A stretch of 64,000 bases of DNA from Marinobacter salinus (lineage in GTDB: Bacteria; Pseudomonadota; Gammaproteobacteria; Pseudomonadales; Oleiphilaceae), in assembly GCF_001854125.1 (NCBI RefSeq), contig NZ_CP017715.1, positions 2,976,001 to 3,040,000 of the forward strand. Direction: 5' to 3'. The notes below the pieces were generated by a model. The model was not told the DNA's origin. It saw only the letters and a list, made by a program, of their open reading frames with translations, and did no database searches. Positions 55,672-64,000 of this stretch are shown here, one piece after another. Position numbers and translations under genes: made by a program. Position 1 is the stretch's first letter. The number at the start of each line of letters is the position of its first letter.

Positions 55672-56355
55672 ATGCGAATTCTGCTTGTAGAAGACGACCA
55701 CCTGCTGGCAAATACCATGCTCGACATGCTGCGAGACGATCAGAACACCGTCGACTGGCTGGATGACGGGCAACAGGCGCTGAACGCCCTGTCCGAGGAA
55801 CACTTTGATCTGGTGATTCTCGACCTCACGCTGCCCCGGGTGGACGGTCTGGATGTACTCAAGGGCATCCGCAAGCAGGGAGTTTCTGCTCCGGTGATCA
55901 TTCTTTCCGCCAGGGCCGACCTGGAAGACAAGCTGCAGGGCCTGGATGAAGGAGCGGATGACTACCTCACCAAGCCATTTGCCATGGCGGAACTAAAAGC
56001 CAGGATTCGCGTGGTCACTCGCCGGGGTTCCGCAGCACAACAGAAGGCAATCAGCGTAGGTCGACTCAGCCTGAGCTCGGACTCCGGCCAGTTGCAGGTA
56101 GACGGGGAACACTACATGCTGCCCCGCAGCGAATACCAGATTCTGCACTATCTGATGCGCCACCCGGACCAGGTCGCCACACGCCGCCGACTGGAAGAAC
56201 AGCTTTATGGCTGGGAACAGGGCGTTGAGAGCAACGCGCTTGAGGTGCACATCCATCACCTTCGCCGCCGGGTAGGCAAGGCCACAATCCGAACCGTCAG
56301 AGGTGTCGGTTACATGCTGGACAGCCAGGCCGCCTTGGAAGGAGAAGATCTATGA
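55672..56355 (+). CDS. PmrA/QseB-like response regulator
   Basis: The 227-residue OmpR-family regulator has a receiver with LLVEDDHLLA, phospho-acceptor Asp51 (VILDLTLPRVDG) and the lysine of DYLTKPF, followed by a winged helix with LYGWEQGVESNALEVHIHH, the recognition helix type of PmrA/QseB. This subgroup binds CTTAAG-N5-CTTAAG repeats, three of which lie upstream of the operon. It overlaps the kinase by 4 bases. Autoregulation through those boxes is likely but inferred. Confidence 0.9.
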   Translation: MRILLVEDDHLLANTMLDMLRDDQNTVDWLDDGQQALNALSEEHFDLVILDLTLPRVDGLDVLKGIRKQGVSAPVIILSARADLEDKLQGLDEGADDYLTKPFAMAELKARIRVVTRRGSAAQQKAISVGRLSLSSDSGQLQVDGEHYMLPRSEYQILHYLMRHPDQVATRRRLEEQLYGWEQGVESNALEVHIHHLRRRVGKATIRTVRGVGYMLDSQAALEGEDL

Positions 56356-57785
56356 GCCTGACCCGCACGCTCAGCGTGATGGTGGCTACGACAGTTCTGC
56401 TGATCACGCTGATTACCGCGAGCTGGGGTTATTACGTCAGCAATCACCAGCTGGAGGAACTGTTTGATGCCGAGCTGGCCCAGAGTACTCGTATCGTTCA
56501 GGGACTGGTTCAGCATCTATCCGATACCCAGTCACAGGATCAGCTTGCCACCATTCTGGAAAAAACCCTCCAGCTCCCGGACAGTGCTATGCACGAGACC
56601 GAAAACGACGAAATCCTGCCCGGGGGCGCGGGTCACAAGTACGAGAAAAAGATCGCGTTCGAGGTCTGGTCGCCGGATCGTGAACCGCTGCTGGATACCC
56701 TTCGAGCCGATGACACACTCGGACTTTATCCGGGGTATTCCTGGGCAGAGGTTACCGGGTTTCGCTGGCGCACCTTCACACTGAAGGACCCAACGACAGG
56801 TTTCTGGATCCGCACGGCACAGCGCGAGGATGTCCGTGACGAACTGAGCGAGGAGCTTGCCCTTGGCAATGTGCTACCCGTTTTCCTGGCGTTGCCATTG
56901 CTGGTGATTGCCGTGATCATTGCCGTTCAGGTGGGTTTTCGGCCTCTACGGCGGCTTGAAAGGCCCGTGAGGTACATGGCTCCGGAGCGCATTCACCCGC
57001 TCGATGAAAAACAGGCGCCCAAAGAAGTGGCGGGGCTGGTGAATGCGGTAAACGGGTTGTTGCGACGACTGAACCAGGCACTGGAGCGGGAACGCCGCTT
57101 CTCTGCCGACGCAGCCCACGAACTGCGAACGCCCCTGACCGCGCTGCGCCTCAACCTTGAAAAACTCAGCGATAAGCACCCTGAAGACTTCCGGGGACTG
57201 ACGGCATCCGTCGACCGAATGGTACATCTGGTCGAGCAGATGCTGTTGCTCAGCCGGGTCGACTCCGGCACCGACTTCAAACCGGAGCCCCAGAACCTGT
57301 CGGCGCTGGTCGAGCAATGCATTGCCGACGTTGCGCCGCTGGCAATCCGAAAAGACATTGAGCCCGCACTGGAGGATGAGACCCGTAACGCTGTTGTAAG
57401 CTGTCACAGTGCCCTGATTTCAACCCTGATGCGCTCCTTGCTGGCCAACGCCATCCAGTACAGCCCTTCCGGCACCCAGATCACGACCAGAATCAGTGCT
57501 ACTGACAACGGCTTCAGCATCCGGATTTGCGATCAGGGCCCCGGTATCCCCACCAATGACCGTGAGCGCGCCCTGAGCCGCTTCACTCGCCTGGATCAAC
57601 GCCAGGGTGCGGGTGCCGGTCTGGGGCTGGCAATTGCACGCAGAATCGCAGAACTGCACAAGGGCAGCCTGACTTTGTCGGGCAGGGAAGATGGCCGATC
57701 CGGCCTGTGTGTAGAAGTCTGGTTACCGACAGACAATTCCGGGGCTGGACTCCCGGGCCAGGCCGGATACCTCAGTTCTCAATAG
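56352..57785 (+). CDS. PmrB/QseC-like sensor histidine kinase
   Basis: The 477-residue kinase has two membrane helices (residues ~7-29 and ~173-195) with a periplasmic sensor of about 145 residues between them, a HAMP-like stretch, His256 in SADAAHELRTPLTALR, and an ATPase domain with SLLANAIQYSP and GAGLGLAIARRIA. The sensor contains ENDE (84-87), an ExxE pattern as in metal-sensing PmrB; whether it binds iron or another cue is unknown. Its 3' end overlaps the convergent glycosylase gene by 14 bases. Confidence 0.9.
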   Translation: MSLTRTLSVMVATTVLLITLITASWGYYVSNHQLEELFDAELAQSTRIVQGLVQHLSDTQSQDQLATILEKTLQLPDSAMHETENDEILPGGAGHKYEKKIAFEVWSPDREPLLDTLRADDTLGLYPGYSWAEVTGFRWRTFTLKDPTTGFWIRTAQREDVRDELSEELALGNVLPVFLALPLLVIAVIIAVQVGFRPLRRLERPVRYMAPERIHPLDEKQAPKEVAGLVNAVNGLLRRLNQALERERRFSADAAHELRTPLTALRLNLEKLSDKHPEDFRGLTASVDRMVHLVEQMLLLSRVDSGTDFKPEPQNLSALVEQCIADVAPLAIRKDIEPALEDETRNAVVSCHSALISTLMRSLLANAIQYSPSGTQITTRISATDNGFSIRICDQGPGIPTNDRERALSRFTRLDQRQGAGAGLGLAIARRIAELHKGSLTLSGREDGRSGLCVEVWLPTDNSGAGLPGQAGYLSSQ

Positions 57786-58440
57786 TGCACGAGAGAATCC
57801 GCGAGAGGTGGCTGTACGGTATGCCAGTCTCCCGGTGCCAGTTGTTAAACGCTTCCTGCGCCTGAAGCAGTGCTTTTTTGCTGCCCGGTGATGCATCGAG
57901 CAACTCCTCCCGGCGCAGCGCAGCAACAACGTCCTGAGACAGAATAAAGCCGTCCCAGCCAACGCGGCGCAGGAAATACTGGGCAGAGGCGCCACCGAGG
58001 CGGGCGCCATGACGTTTGAGCCACAGTAAAAGGCCTGCCTCATCATCGGACGGCCAATGCGCCAGGAAGGCACCGAAGCTTCCATGCTCCCGGGCAACAT
58101 CCACAATCATTCGGGCGTTTTCGGGGACGGTACGAATTTTTTGCATGTTGCGCACGATGCGCTCGTCCCTGGCGAGATCTTCCAGCACCTCGGGTGGCAC
58201 TTGCTGCCAATACAGCGGCACAAAGCCGTCAAAAGCCGCTTCAAAATCCGGCCACTTTCTCTCGATTACGCGCCATACGAAGCCAGCCTTGAAGATACAG
58301 CGGGTCATCTCGGAGAGGTAACGGTCATCGCCAAGAGCTTCCAGATCACCGGTTTTGGTCACTCGCGGTAACAAAGCCTGCAAGGCCGCCTCTCCACCCT
58401 TGAGGGTCAAAGCGCGCTCATAGATTTTGGAAAATGCCAT
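57772..58440 (-). CDS. DNA-3-methyladenine glycosylase I-like protein
   Basis: The 222-residue protein matches the Tag-like helix-hairpin-helix glycosylase superfamily: LSEMTRCIFKAGFVWRVIE, IRTVPENARMIVDVAREHGS and HGARLGGASAQYFLRRVG. It would remove alkylated bases from DNA. It lacks the cysteine-rich zinc motif of classic Tag, so it belongs to a divergent branch. It follows btuD-like by 36 bases on the same strand and may be the last gene of the B12 operon by read-through. Confidence 0.82.
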   Translation of the reverse strand: MAFSKIYERALTLKGGEAALQALLPRVTKTGDLEALGDDRYLSEMTRCIFKAGFVWRVIERKWPDFEAAFDGFVPLYWQQVPPEVLEDLARDERIVRNMQKIRTVPENARMIVDVAREHGSFGAFLAHWPSDDEAGLLLWLKRHGARLGGASAQYFLRRVGWDGFILSQDVVAALRREELLDASPGSKKALLQAQEAFNNWHRETGIPYSHLSRILSCTIEN

Positions 58441-58476
58441 AACACCTCTCTGGAAAAGGCCAACCTGCGTGCGTCA

Positions 58477-59247
58477 TTACCTCGCAGGGACAAAGACCGG
58501 CGCGCCATCGGCTTCAACCGTCACCAGTTTCTGGCCATACAGCTGTTCGAGCGCTGCGGGAACCAGCATGGTCTCCGCTTTGCCCCAGCACGCCTGGCCA
58601 TCTCCGAACATCAGTAGCAGATGATCGCACCAGCGGGCGGCAAGGTTGAGGTCGTGCAGACACATGAAAATGGCACGCCCTGCATGCGCCTGTTCAGCAA
58701 GGAGCTGCATCATCGCCACTTGGTGGTGGAGGTCCAGATGGTTGCTGGGCTCGTCCAGCAGCCAGATATCCGGAGCCTGAGTCATAAGAGTAGCTATCGC
58801 CACACGCTGGCGCTCGCCCCCGGACAGGGTGTGTACCAGCCGGTCACGCAAATGGATCACATCGAGGGCTTCAAGAGCCTGCTCGGCAATGACCACATCT
58901 TCACGGCTTTCCATCTGCCAGGGTGATAACCAGGGGTGACGGCCGACCATGGCCGTCTCCAGCACGGTCGCCGGAAAACCATCCTGCCGATCCTGGAACA
59001 CCAGCCCCAGATGGCGGGCAACCATCCTTCGCCTCATCGTGGCCACCGGTTCACCATCCAGCAGCAGTCTGCCACCCCGAGGTTCCCGAAGACCGGCCAG
59101 GGTATGCGCCAGCGTCGTCTTGCCAACGCCGTTAGGCCCCAGGACACCCCATACCTGGCCAGGCTGAATGCTCAGATTCAGCGGCACTCCGGATTCCCGG
59201 CCAGGGATGTCGATAATGAGGTTGTCCGTCGCCAGTACTGCCATCAT
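58477..59247 (-). CDS. btuD: Vitamin B12 ABC transporter ATP-binding protein
   Basis: The start at 59247 overlaps the permease stop as ATGA and gives 256 residues; the frame to 59388 is inside btuC. Walker A is GPNGVGKTT, signature LSGGERQRVAIA, Walker B IWLLDEPSNHLD and the switch histidine is in FMCLHDLNLA. The sequence is of the FepC/BtuD type. The assignment to B12 rather than iron chelates rests on the riboswitch-led operon with btuB and btuF. Confidence 0.9.
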   Translation of the reverse strand: MMAVLATDNLIIDIPGRESGVPLNLSIQPGQVWGVLGPNGVGKTTLAHTLAGLREPRGGRLLLDGEPVATMRRRMVARHLGLVFQDRQDGFPATVLETAMVGRHPWLSPWQMESREDVVIAEQALEALDVIHLRDRLVHTLSGGERQRVAIATLMTQAPDIWLLDEPSNHLDLHHQVAMMQLLAEQAHAGRAIFMCLHDLNLAARWCDHLLLMFGDGQACWGKAETMLVPAALEQLYGQKLVTVEADGAPVFVPAR

Positions 59248-60218
59248 CGGCTCCGGTACAACAGGTAAAGGAATGTGGGTACGCCAATCAATGCCGTGAT
59301 CACACCAACCGGCAACTGTTCCGGCGCAATCACGACCCGCGCCAGGGCATCCGCCAGCACCAGGAGTGTGCCTCCAGCCAGGGCGCACGCCGGCAGAATC
59401 AGCCTTTGATCATTGCCCAGCACCAGCCTCAACATATGTGGCACCACCAGCCCGACAAAGCCGACACTGCCAGCCATGGTCACTGCCGTCGCTGTCAGCA
59501 GACTCGCCAGCAGGTAAATCAGCCACTCCACAGGTCGCACGGATACCCCCAGCGCCGCCGCCTGCATGGGGCCACGAGCCAGCACATTCAGCGTCCGGCC
59601 CAGTGGGAGGACCAGGATGCAGGCGAACACGAGTATCACCAGGGCCGGCCAGGGCGAACCGGCGTGGGACAGGTCACCCATCAGCCAATACAGCATCCCG
59701 GGCAGGCGACTGGCAGGGGTCATCGCCAGAATCAGGGTAATCAATGCGCCCCAGCCCGAGGCAACCACCACGCCCGTCAGCAACAGGCGGGACGGCGTCC
59801 AGCTGCCACTGCCGTGGGCCAGGCCGAAGACCAGCGAGGTCGCCAGCATGGCGCCGGCAAAAGCGGACCCCGACACGAGGAAACCAGCCATGCCGGCAAG
59901 CATGGCAAGCAAGGCTCCTACCGCGGCACCGCCGGAGATACCAAGCACATAGGGGTCTGCGAGGGGGTTCCGCAGAAGCACCTGCATGAGAGCCCCCGCC
60001 ACTGCCAGCAGGCCACCGGTGGCAAAGGCACTGAGAGTCCGCGGCAAGCGTAAATCAAGAATCAGTGTTTGCTGCAACTCGGTGCCGCCACCCACCAGAA
60101 CCGCCAGTATATCCTCCAGGGCAACCGGGCTGGTGCCGATGGTGACGGAAACCACCATCGCCACCAGCCCGGTCACGGCCAGCAGGGAAAGGGGGCGCAG
60201 CAAACTATAATTGATCAC
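59244..60218 (-). CDS. btuC: Vitamin B12 ABC transporter permease (FecCD family)
   Basis: The start is GTG 60218, following GGAG and overlapping the btuF stop; a TTG at 60260 lies further inside btuF. The 324-residue protein has about ten membrane segments with the family marks LRLPRTLSAFATGGLLAVAG, LLRNPLADPYVLGISGGAAV and GFVGLVVPHMLRLVLG, the last coupling to the ATPase. It forms the membrane channel for cobalamin entering from BtuF. Confidence 0.91.
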   Translation of the reverse strand: MINYSLLRPLSLLAVTGLVAMVVSVTIGTSPVALEDILAVLVGGGTELQQTLILDLRLPRTLSAFATGGLLAVAGALMQVLLRNPLADPYVLGISGGAAVGALLAMLAGMAGFLVSGSAFAGAMLATSLVFGLAHGSGSWTPSRLLLTGVVVASGWGALITLILAMTPASRLPGMLYWLMGDLSHAGSPWPALVILVFACILVLPLGRTLNVLARGPMQAAALGVSVRPVEWLIYLLASLLTATAVTMAGSVGFVGLVVPHMLRLVLGNDQRLILPACALAGGTLLVLADALARVVIAPEQLPVGVITALIGVPTFLYLLYRSR

Positions 60219-61095
60219 GGGCCTGCTCCAGCGTCTGGCACAGGTGGCGGGCACCTTCAAGCATTCGAAAGGTCGGCCGCTGAAGCAACGAGGGGGGCTC
60301 CAGGAACAGATTATTCCTGGCCACGGCCGTCAGGTCCGGAAATTGCCGCCAGCGCTCAAGCCATTGCCGGTCCCTGGGGCCACGGCCGGCGGTGACAATC
60401 ACCTCAGGATTGGCAGCGATCACGGCTTCGGCACTGATTCTCGGCACCAGCCGGGGCAAGTCCGCGAATACGTTAACGCCACCACACAGCGTAATCGCCT
60501 TGCTGATCAGCTCGTCCCGGTTGACGGTCATCAACGGCTGGTCCCAGACCTGATAGAACACTTTTACCCGGCGTGCACCGGCAAACTGTTCTCCCAGGTC
60601 TGTCATCCCCTGAAGAAAAGCTTTCGCACGTTGAGTGCCGAGGGCTGGCTGGCCCGCCAGCAGGGCGAGGTTTTCCACCGCGCTGGCGATATCCCCGAAG
60701 CTCCGGGGAGAGAGCCAGAACACGTTTATGCCAAGATCAGACAAGGTCTCAAGCTGAGACCGGGAGTTGCCATCCACCCAGGCCACCACGAGATCCGGTG
60801 CCAGTGCCACAATGGCCTCGAGGTCCAGCCGGTTACTGTCGCCCACCTGGGGGAGTTCCCTCGCGTCTTCCGGGAAATCACTCCAGGCGCTGACCGCCAG
60901 CAACCGGTCGCCGGCACCGGCGGAGAACAGCAGTTCCGTGGCGCCGGGAGAAAGCGAGATTATGCGCTTGGCCGGTTCCGACAGACACACCTTGCGGGCC
61001 AGCGTATCCAGGGCACAACGTTGATCCGCCAGGGCCAATCCTGGCAGCATCAGGCACAGTGCAATCAGATAGCTGGCTGGTCCGCGTACGCTCAT
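60205..61095 (-). CDS. btuF: Cobalamin-binding periplasmic protein
   Basis: The 296-residue start at 61095 (MSVRGPASYL) gives a proper signal peptide (cleavage near ALA-DQ); a TTG at 61119 is the alternative. The mature protein begins the BtuF-type fold with RIISLSPGATELLFSAG, then LAPDLVVAW and late VPRISAEAVIAANPEVIVTAG. It delivers cobalamin from the outer-membrane receptor to BtuC. It begins 30 bases after btuB and overlaps btuC. Confidence 0.91.
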   Translation of the reverse strand: MSVRGPASYLIALCLMLPGLALADQRCALDTLARKVCLSEPAKRIISLSPGATELLFSAGAGDRLLAVSAWSDFPEDARELPQVGDSNRLDLEAIVALAPDLVVAWVDGNSRSQLETLSDLGINVFWLSPRSFGDIASAVENLALLAGQPALGTQRAKAFLQGMTDLGEQFAGARRVKVFYQVWDQPLMTVNRDELISKAITLCGGVNVFADLPRLVPRISAEAVIAANPEVIVTAGRGPRDRQWLERWRQFPDLTAVARNNLFLEPPSLLQRPTFRMLEGARHLCQTLEQARDQL

Positions 61096-61125
61096 GGGGT
61101 TACAGAACCTGTCCCTCAAGTAAGA

Positions 61126-62967
61126 CTACTGTGCGAAATCATAGCGTACCGACGCCATAAACGTGCGCCCGGCCGCCAGGTAGTCAAATGGCTGGTACGT
61201 CGCGCTGTCATAACCGAGGCTGGTGGCGTAGCGGCGATCAAGAACATTATCCACTTTCAGGCTGGCAGACCACCCCTGATAGAACTGCCACATCGCCCGG
61301 ACATCCAGAGTGCCATAGCCTGCCAGGAGGCTGGTGTTGGCGGCATCGTTATAGCGGTCGTTTTCCGCTATCAGGCTTGCGCCGACGGACCAACGGTCAA
61401 ACAGTCGATCCACATCCAGGCGAACATTCTTCTCGGCACGACGAGGCAGCCGCGCTCCGGTATCCCGGTTTTCGGTATCCGCGTAGGTCACCGCAGCAGT
61501 CACATTCCAGTCAACCGTCTCGAAACCGGAGGCAAGCTCGACACCCCGGATGCGGGCCGTTTCCACATTCTCCATGGTGCCATTGTATGTGACCGGGTCA
61601 GACACATAAGTGATCAGATCCTTGATGTCATTCTGATAAATGGCCACATCCCAGAACCAGCTGTTGTAGCGACCGGAGAAACCGGCCTCCACCATCTGGC
61701 CTTCCTCCGGATCCAGATCCGGATTGCCTGAATAGTAAGGAACAACCAGATACAGGTCATTGAAGGTGGGCGCCCGGAACGAAGTTGCATAGCTCAGGCG
61801 CATACGGTGCGACCGGTCAAACTGGTGACCGAGCGCGATGCCCCCGGTTTCTTCCTTGCCATAAGCTTCGTTGTCGTCCAGGCGCAGACTCAGCATCAAA
61901 TCGGTAGCGTTAAAGTTGAAACGCGCCTGGCCAAAAACCGCAGTGTTGGTCCGGCTGTCTTCCGCAAACTGGTCGCTGCCGTCCACTTCATCCAGCATCA
62001 CCTCGGAGCCGATCACAAACTCGTGAACGCCCGCCGTCAGGGTATTCTCCCACCGCGCAGATCGTGAGAGCGTATCGTAAACACTTGGGTAGGCACCGAA
62101 CGTGTCCTGCTCGTCACGGGACTCAGAGAACTGAATACGGGTGCGCCAGTAATCGCTGGCCACCGCGTCCAGGTGAAACCCCGCAGCGCGGATCAGGAAA
62201 TCGGTATCACCCCCTTCAAACTCGGTGTTGCCATCGGACTGAAACAGAGTCAGACCGACACCGCCGCCCTGATCGAAGCGATGGCTGACCTTGGCAAGGC
62301 CTCCGGTATTACGGAAGCCCTTGTCTTCACCACCCTCTCGAAGACTGGTGCCATCGGAGTCGGAATAGACACCTCCAGCCAACAATGCCGTTCGACCTTC
62401 TTTACCTGCCACTCCTGCCGAGGTCTCAAGTGTGTTGTTGGAGTCGCCGGACAGTTCGACCCAGGCCTGGCGGCCTTGCTCAGGTTCAAGGGTAAAAGCC
62501 TGAATAACACCACCTACCGCGTCCGCCCCGTACAGGGAGCTCTTGGCACCCCGCACCAACTCAACCTTGCCCATCAGTTCAGGTGGCAGAAACTGCCAGG
62601 GAGGAATACCTGCAGTAGCCGAACGTAAGCGAATACCATCAAGCAAGAGTACGGTGCCAGAGCTTCCGGCACCGCGGAGGAAAACGCTGGTGGTTTTACC
62701 GTAGCTGCCATCGGAGACAACATTCACACCGGGCTGGGCCTGAAGCAGGTCCCGGAACTCCGAGGGTTGCTGACGCTGGATATCGTCCCGGTCAATCACG
62801 GTAACCGAAGAAAGGCTCTCACCCACCGTTTCGGGACCAAGCGTCGCGGTCACCACAATCGGGTCAAGTCCATCGGTTTCGGTCCCGGGCTGGGCCGAAA
62901 CCGCCAGAGACAGGGAAGCCAAGGCCAAACCGGCCGATACAGCAGGAAAGAATAATCTGGATGTCAT
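61126..62967 (-). CDS. btuB: TonB-dependent vitamin B12 receptor
   Basis: The 613-residue outer-membrane receptor has a signal peptide (cleavage near VSA-QP), an early TonB-box-like DPIVVTA, a plug domain with GVNVVSDGSYGKTTSVFLRG and a barrel ending in VRYDFAQ. It matches BtuB in length and sequence. Cobalamin crosses here using TonB energy. It is the first gene of the riboswitch-controlled operon, whose RNA leader runs from about 63320 to 62968. Confidence 0.93.
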   Translation of the reverse strand: MTSRLFFPAVSAGLALASLSLAVSAQPGTETDGLDPIVVTATLGPETVGESLSSVTVIDRDDIQRQQPSEFRDLLQAQPGVNVVSDGSYGKTTSVFLRGAGSSGTVLLLDGIRLRSATAGIPPWQFLPPELMGKVELVRGAKSSLYGADAVGGVIQAFTLEPEQGRQAWVELSGDSNNTLETSAGVAGKEGRTALLAGGVYSDSDGTSLREGGEDKGFRNTGGLAKVSHRFDQGGGVGLTLFQSDGNTEFEGGDTDFLIRAAGFHLDAVASDYWRTRIQFSESRDEQDTFGAYPSVYDTLSRSARWENTLTAGVHEFVIGSEVMLDEVDGSDQFAEDSRTNTAVFGQARFNFNATDLMLSLRLDDNEAYGKEETGGIALGHQFDRSHRMRLSYATSFRAPTFNDLYLVVPYYSGNPDLDPEEGQMVEAGFSGRYNSWFWDVAIYQNDIKDLITYVSDPVTYNGTMENVETARIRGVELASGFETVDWNVTAAVTYADTENRDTGARLPRRAEKNVRLDVDRLFDRWSVGASLIAENDRYNDAANTSLLAGYGTLDVRAMWQFYQGWSASLKVDNVLDRRYATSLGYDSATYQPFDYLAAGRTFMASVRYDFAQ

Positions 62968-63111
62968 GTTGCACTGCTCCGCACACCGCGCGCACCCGCA
63001 CGAGGATTATGGTTTTGGTTGCGGTACAGGCAGGAAGGGCAGGCGGTAAACGGGCTTCGGGGAAAGCGAACCAGAATGTCGCCCACCCAAGAAGCCCACC
63101 GCAACTTCGGG

Positions 63112-63312
63112 TGTTTTTCCAGGCCGGTCTCCGGGCTTGCAGGCGGAACATATGGTTCCCGGACAATCACCTTCCCATGCCATAAGCACAGTGGCGCGTC
63201 AGATTGCCGTTATCCTGCTTACCGTTGCGGGGGCAGCATCGGAATTGCGCTGGCGGGCAGCCAGACTCACCGATTTCCCGTTTCACCCGTCGCGCTGTGC
63301 GACGGACACCTG
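63112..63312 (-). ncRNA. Cobalamin riboswitch upstream of btuB
   Basis: On the minus strand the element starts with CAGGTGTCC (63304-63312), contains the GCTGCCCCCGCAACGGTAA core and CACTGTG, and ends with the B12 box AAGCCCGGAGACCGGCC (about 63122-63138). These are the conserved parts of the class I cobalamin aptamer. The remaining ~145 bases to the btuB start hold the expression platform. Binding of adenosylcobalamin should repress the whole uptake operon. Confidence 0.93.
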
Positions 63313-63326
63313 AAAAAAGTGGGGCA

Positions 63327-63355
63327 AGGCTAGCAACACAGTGGAAAGTGGTCAA
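63327..63355 (-). promoter_or_regulatory. Sigma-70 promoter of the btuB riboswitch
   Basis: TTGACC (63350-63355) and TAGCCT (63327-63332) are 17 bases apart on the minus strand. The start would be near 63320, a few bases before the first conserved riboswitch base. Between here and 63449 I see nothing else definite. Confidence 0.6.
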
Positions 63356-63449
63356 TGAAATCTATCAAGTTGGTGGCATGGTGCCTGCCAACCCCCACTG
63401 CTATATTCGTTCACTGACAATTACTTTCCGCCAGCAAGAAGGATATTTA

Positions 63450-64000
63450 TGCAGGCCGAGCTTATCGACATCCGCAACCACATGGCCCAGTACCCGCCAT
63501 TTGACGAGATGCCGGAAGAGCTGCTCGAACGGGCAGTCGGGAACATTGAGGTGGAGTATTTCCGTGCCGGCTCACCGATCCTTTCTTTCGGTGAGAAAAA
63601 CGACTGGCTGTATTACATCCGCAGCGGCGCCGCAGAGATCTTCCGGCGCTCCGGTGAACTGTATAGTCGGGTCAGCGAGGGTGAGATTTTTGGTCAGTTT
63701 GGCCTGCTGACGAACAAAAAGGTTCGCTTCCCCGCGAAAGCGCTGGAGGATACGCTTATCTACCGGATTCCGGACGAAATCTTCCAGGTTTTGTTCGAAA
63801 ACGACGAAAATTTCGCTGATTTTGTCGAAACCGAAGACCGGACACGACTTCGCTCGGCCGTCTCGCGAAGAGAAAAATCCAATGAATTGATGACTTCCCG
63901 GGTATCCCGTCTGATTGCCCGCGCACCGGTTTCTGCACCCTGCACCGTGCGCCTGCAGGAAGCGGCCCGCACCATGACCGAACAGGGCGTATCCGCACTC
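63450..64000 (+). CDS. Cyclic nucleotide-binding/CBS domain protein (DUF294-type), 3' end cut by window
   Basis: An ATG at 63450 with AGAAGGA 6 bases upstream opens a frame that runs off the window, so 183 residues are visible. Residues ~10-130 form a cyclic-nucleotide-binding fold (LSFGEKNDWLYYIRSGAAEIF, EGEIFGQFGLL). From ~155 a CBS domain begins (PCTVRLQEAARTMTEQGVSAL). The layout is that of DUF294 proteins, which add a nucleotidyltransferase-like domain after the CBS pair; that part is outside the window. A signalling role is likely. Confidence 0.83.

Noticed and set aside
60211..61731. A 506-codon plus-strand frame across btuF and btuB
   Set aside because: It is antisense to two clear genes with matching families, has biased composition and no domain.
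63204..63710. A 168-codon plus-strand frame over the riboswitch and the last gene
   Set aside because: It runs antisense to the cobalamin aptamer and then out of frame through the cyclic-nucleotide-binding gene.

Overview
The window reads as a chromosomal stretch of a marine gammaproteobacterium. Gene content, protein style and moderately high GC are most like Marinobacter, although no search was possible, so the genus is an inference. It is densely packed with about 52 protein genes, many in overlapping ATGA-type operons. I saw no rRNA, tRNA, insertion sequence, prophage or CRISPR. Both ends cut through a gene.

Layout. 1-6.2 kb: an RND/MMPL transporter, a DUF1302 outer-membrane protein and a DUF1329 protein, then a monooxygenase-fold membrane protein. 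6.2-11.5 kb: formaldehyde detoxification (frmA, minus strand), then a DASH cryptochrome, a DUF6231 protein, a CrtI-like oxidoreductase and a DUF1232 protein. 11.6-14.8 kb: a PomA/PomB-type flagellar stator pair and an ammonium transporter with a readable sigma-54/NtrC promoter. 14.9-18.9 kb: the Anbu cluster (circularly permuted ATP-grasp, alpha-E, transglutaminase-like, Anbu peptidase). 18.9-27.4 kb, minus: an RND pump and adaptor operon that continues into an AttEFGH-like ABC system. 27.5-29.1 kb: a two-TM potassium channel and a membrane diguanylate cyclase. 29.2-38.2 kb, minus: arginine deiminase pathway (transporter, arcA, arcB, arcC) under an ANR/FNR-type promoter, followed by a second RND pump and adaptor. 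38.4-44.6 kb: a copper TonB receptor (OprC/NosA type), a divergent RegB/RegA-type redox two-component system, and a PAS-PAS-GGDEF-EAL protein with its own FNR-like box. 44.6-48 kb, minus: a CbiM-like permease, a SulP transporter and an MBL-fold Blh/ETHE1-like hydrolase. 48.2-52.4 kb, minus: thermostable-hemolysin-family protein, acyl-adenylating ligase, heme-oxygenase-like diiron domain, SDR and TPR protein. 52.7-57.8 kb, plus: GtrA, a GT2 glycosyltransferase, an ArnT-like transferase and a PmrA/PmrB-like two-component system. 57.8-63.4 kb, minus: the B12 uptake operon btuB-btuF-btuC-btuD behind a cobalamin riboswitch, with a DNA glycosylase at its tail. 63.45 kb to the end: start of a cyclic-nucleotide-binding/CBS protein.

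The most interesting part is 48.2-57.8 kb. The divergent promoter region between the hemolysin-family cluster and the gtrA/arnT-like operon carries three evenly spaced 6-5-6 CTTAAG-type PmrA boxes. A plausible -10 element lies exactly 10 bases outside the outermost box on each side. This suggests that one PmrAB-like system, encoded in the plus-strand arm, controls both an envelope glycosylation operon and an undescribed small-molecule or lipid pathway built from an acyltransferase-like 'hemolysin', an AMP ligase, a diiron oxidase-like domain and an SDR. The ligase and the diiron domain are now one reading frame, but a ribosome-binding site and an out-of-frame stop at the junction suggest that they were recently two genes.

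Regulation is unusually legible from sequence elsewhere too: NtrC/sigma-54 for ammonium uptake, ANR/FNR at -41.5 for arginine deiminase, a riboswitch with its promoter for B12 uptake, and an AT-rich inverted repeat in front of the sulfur-linked MBL-SulP pair.
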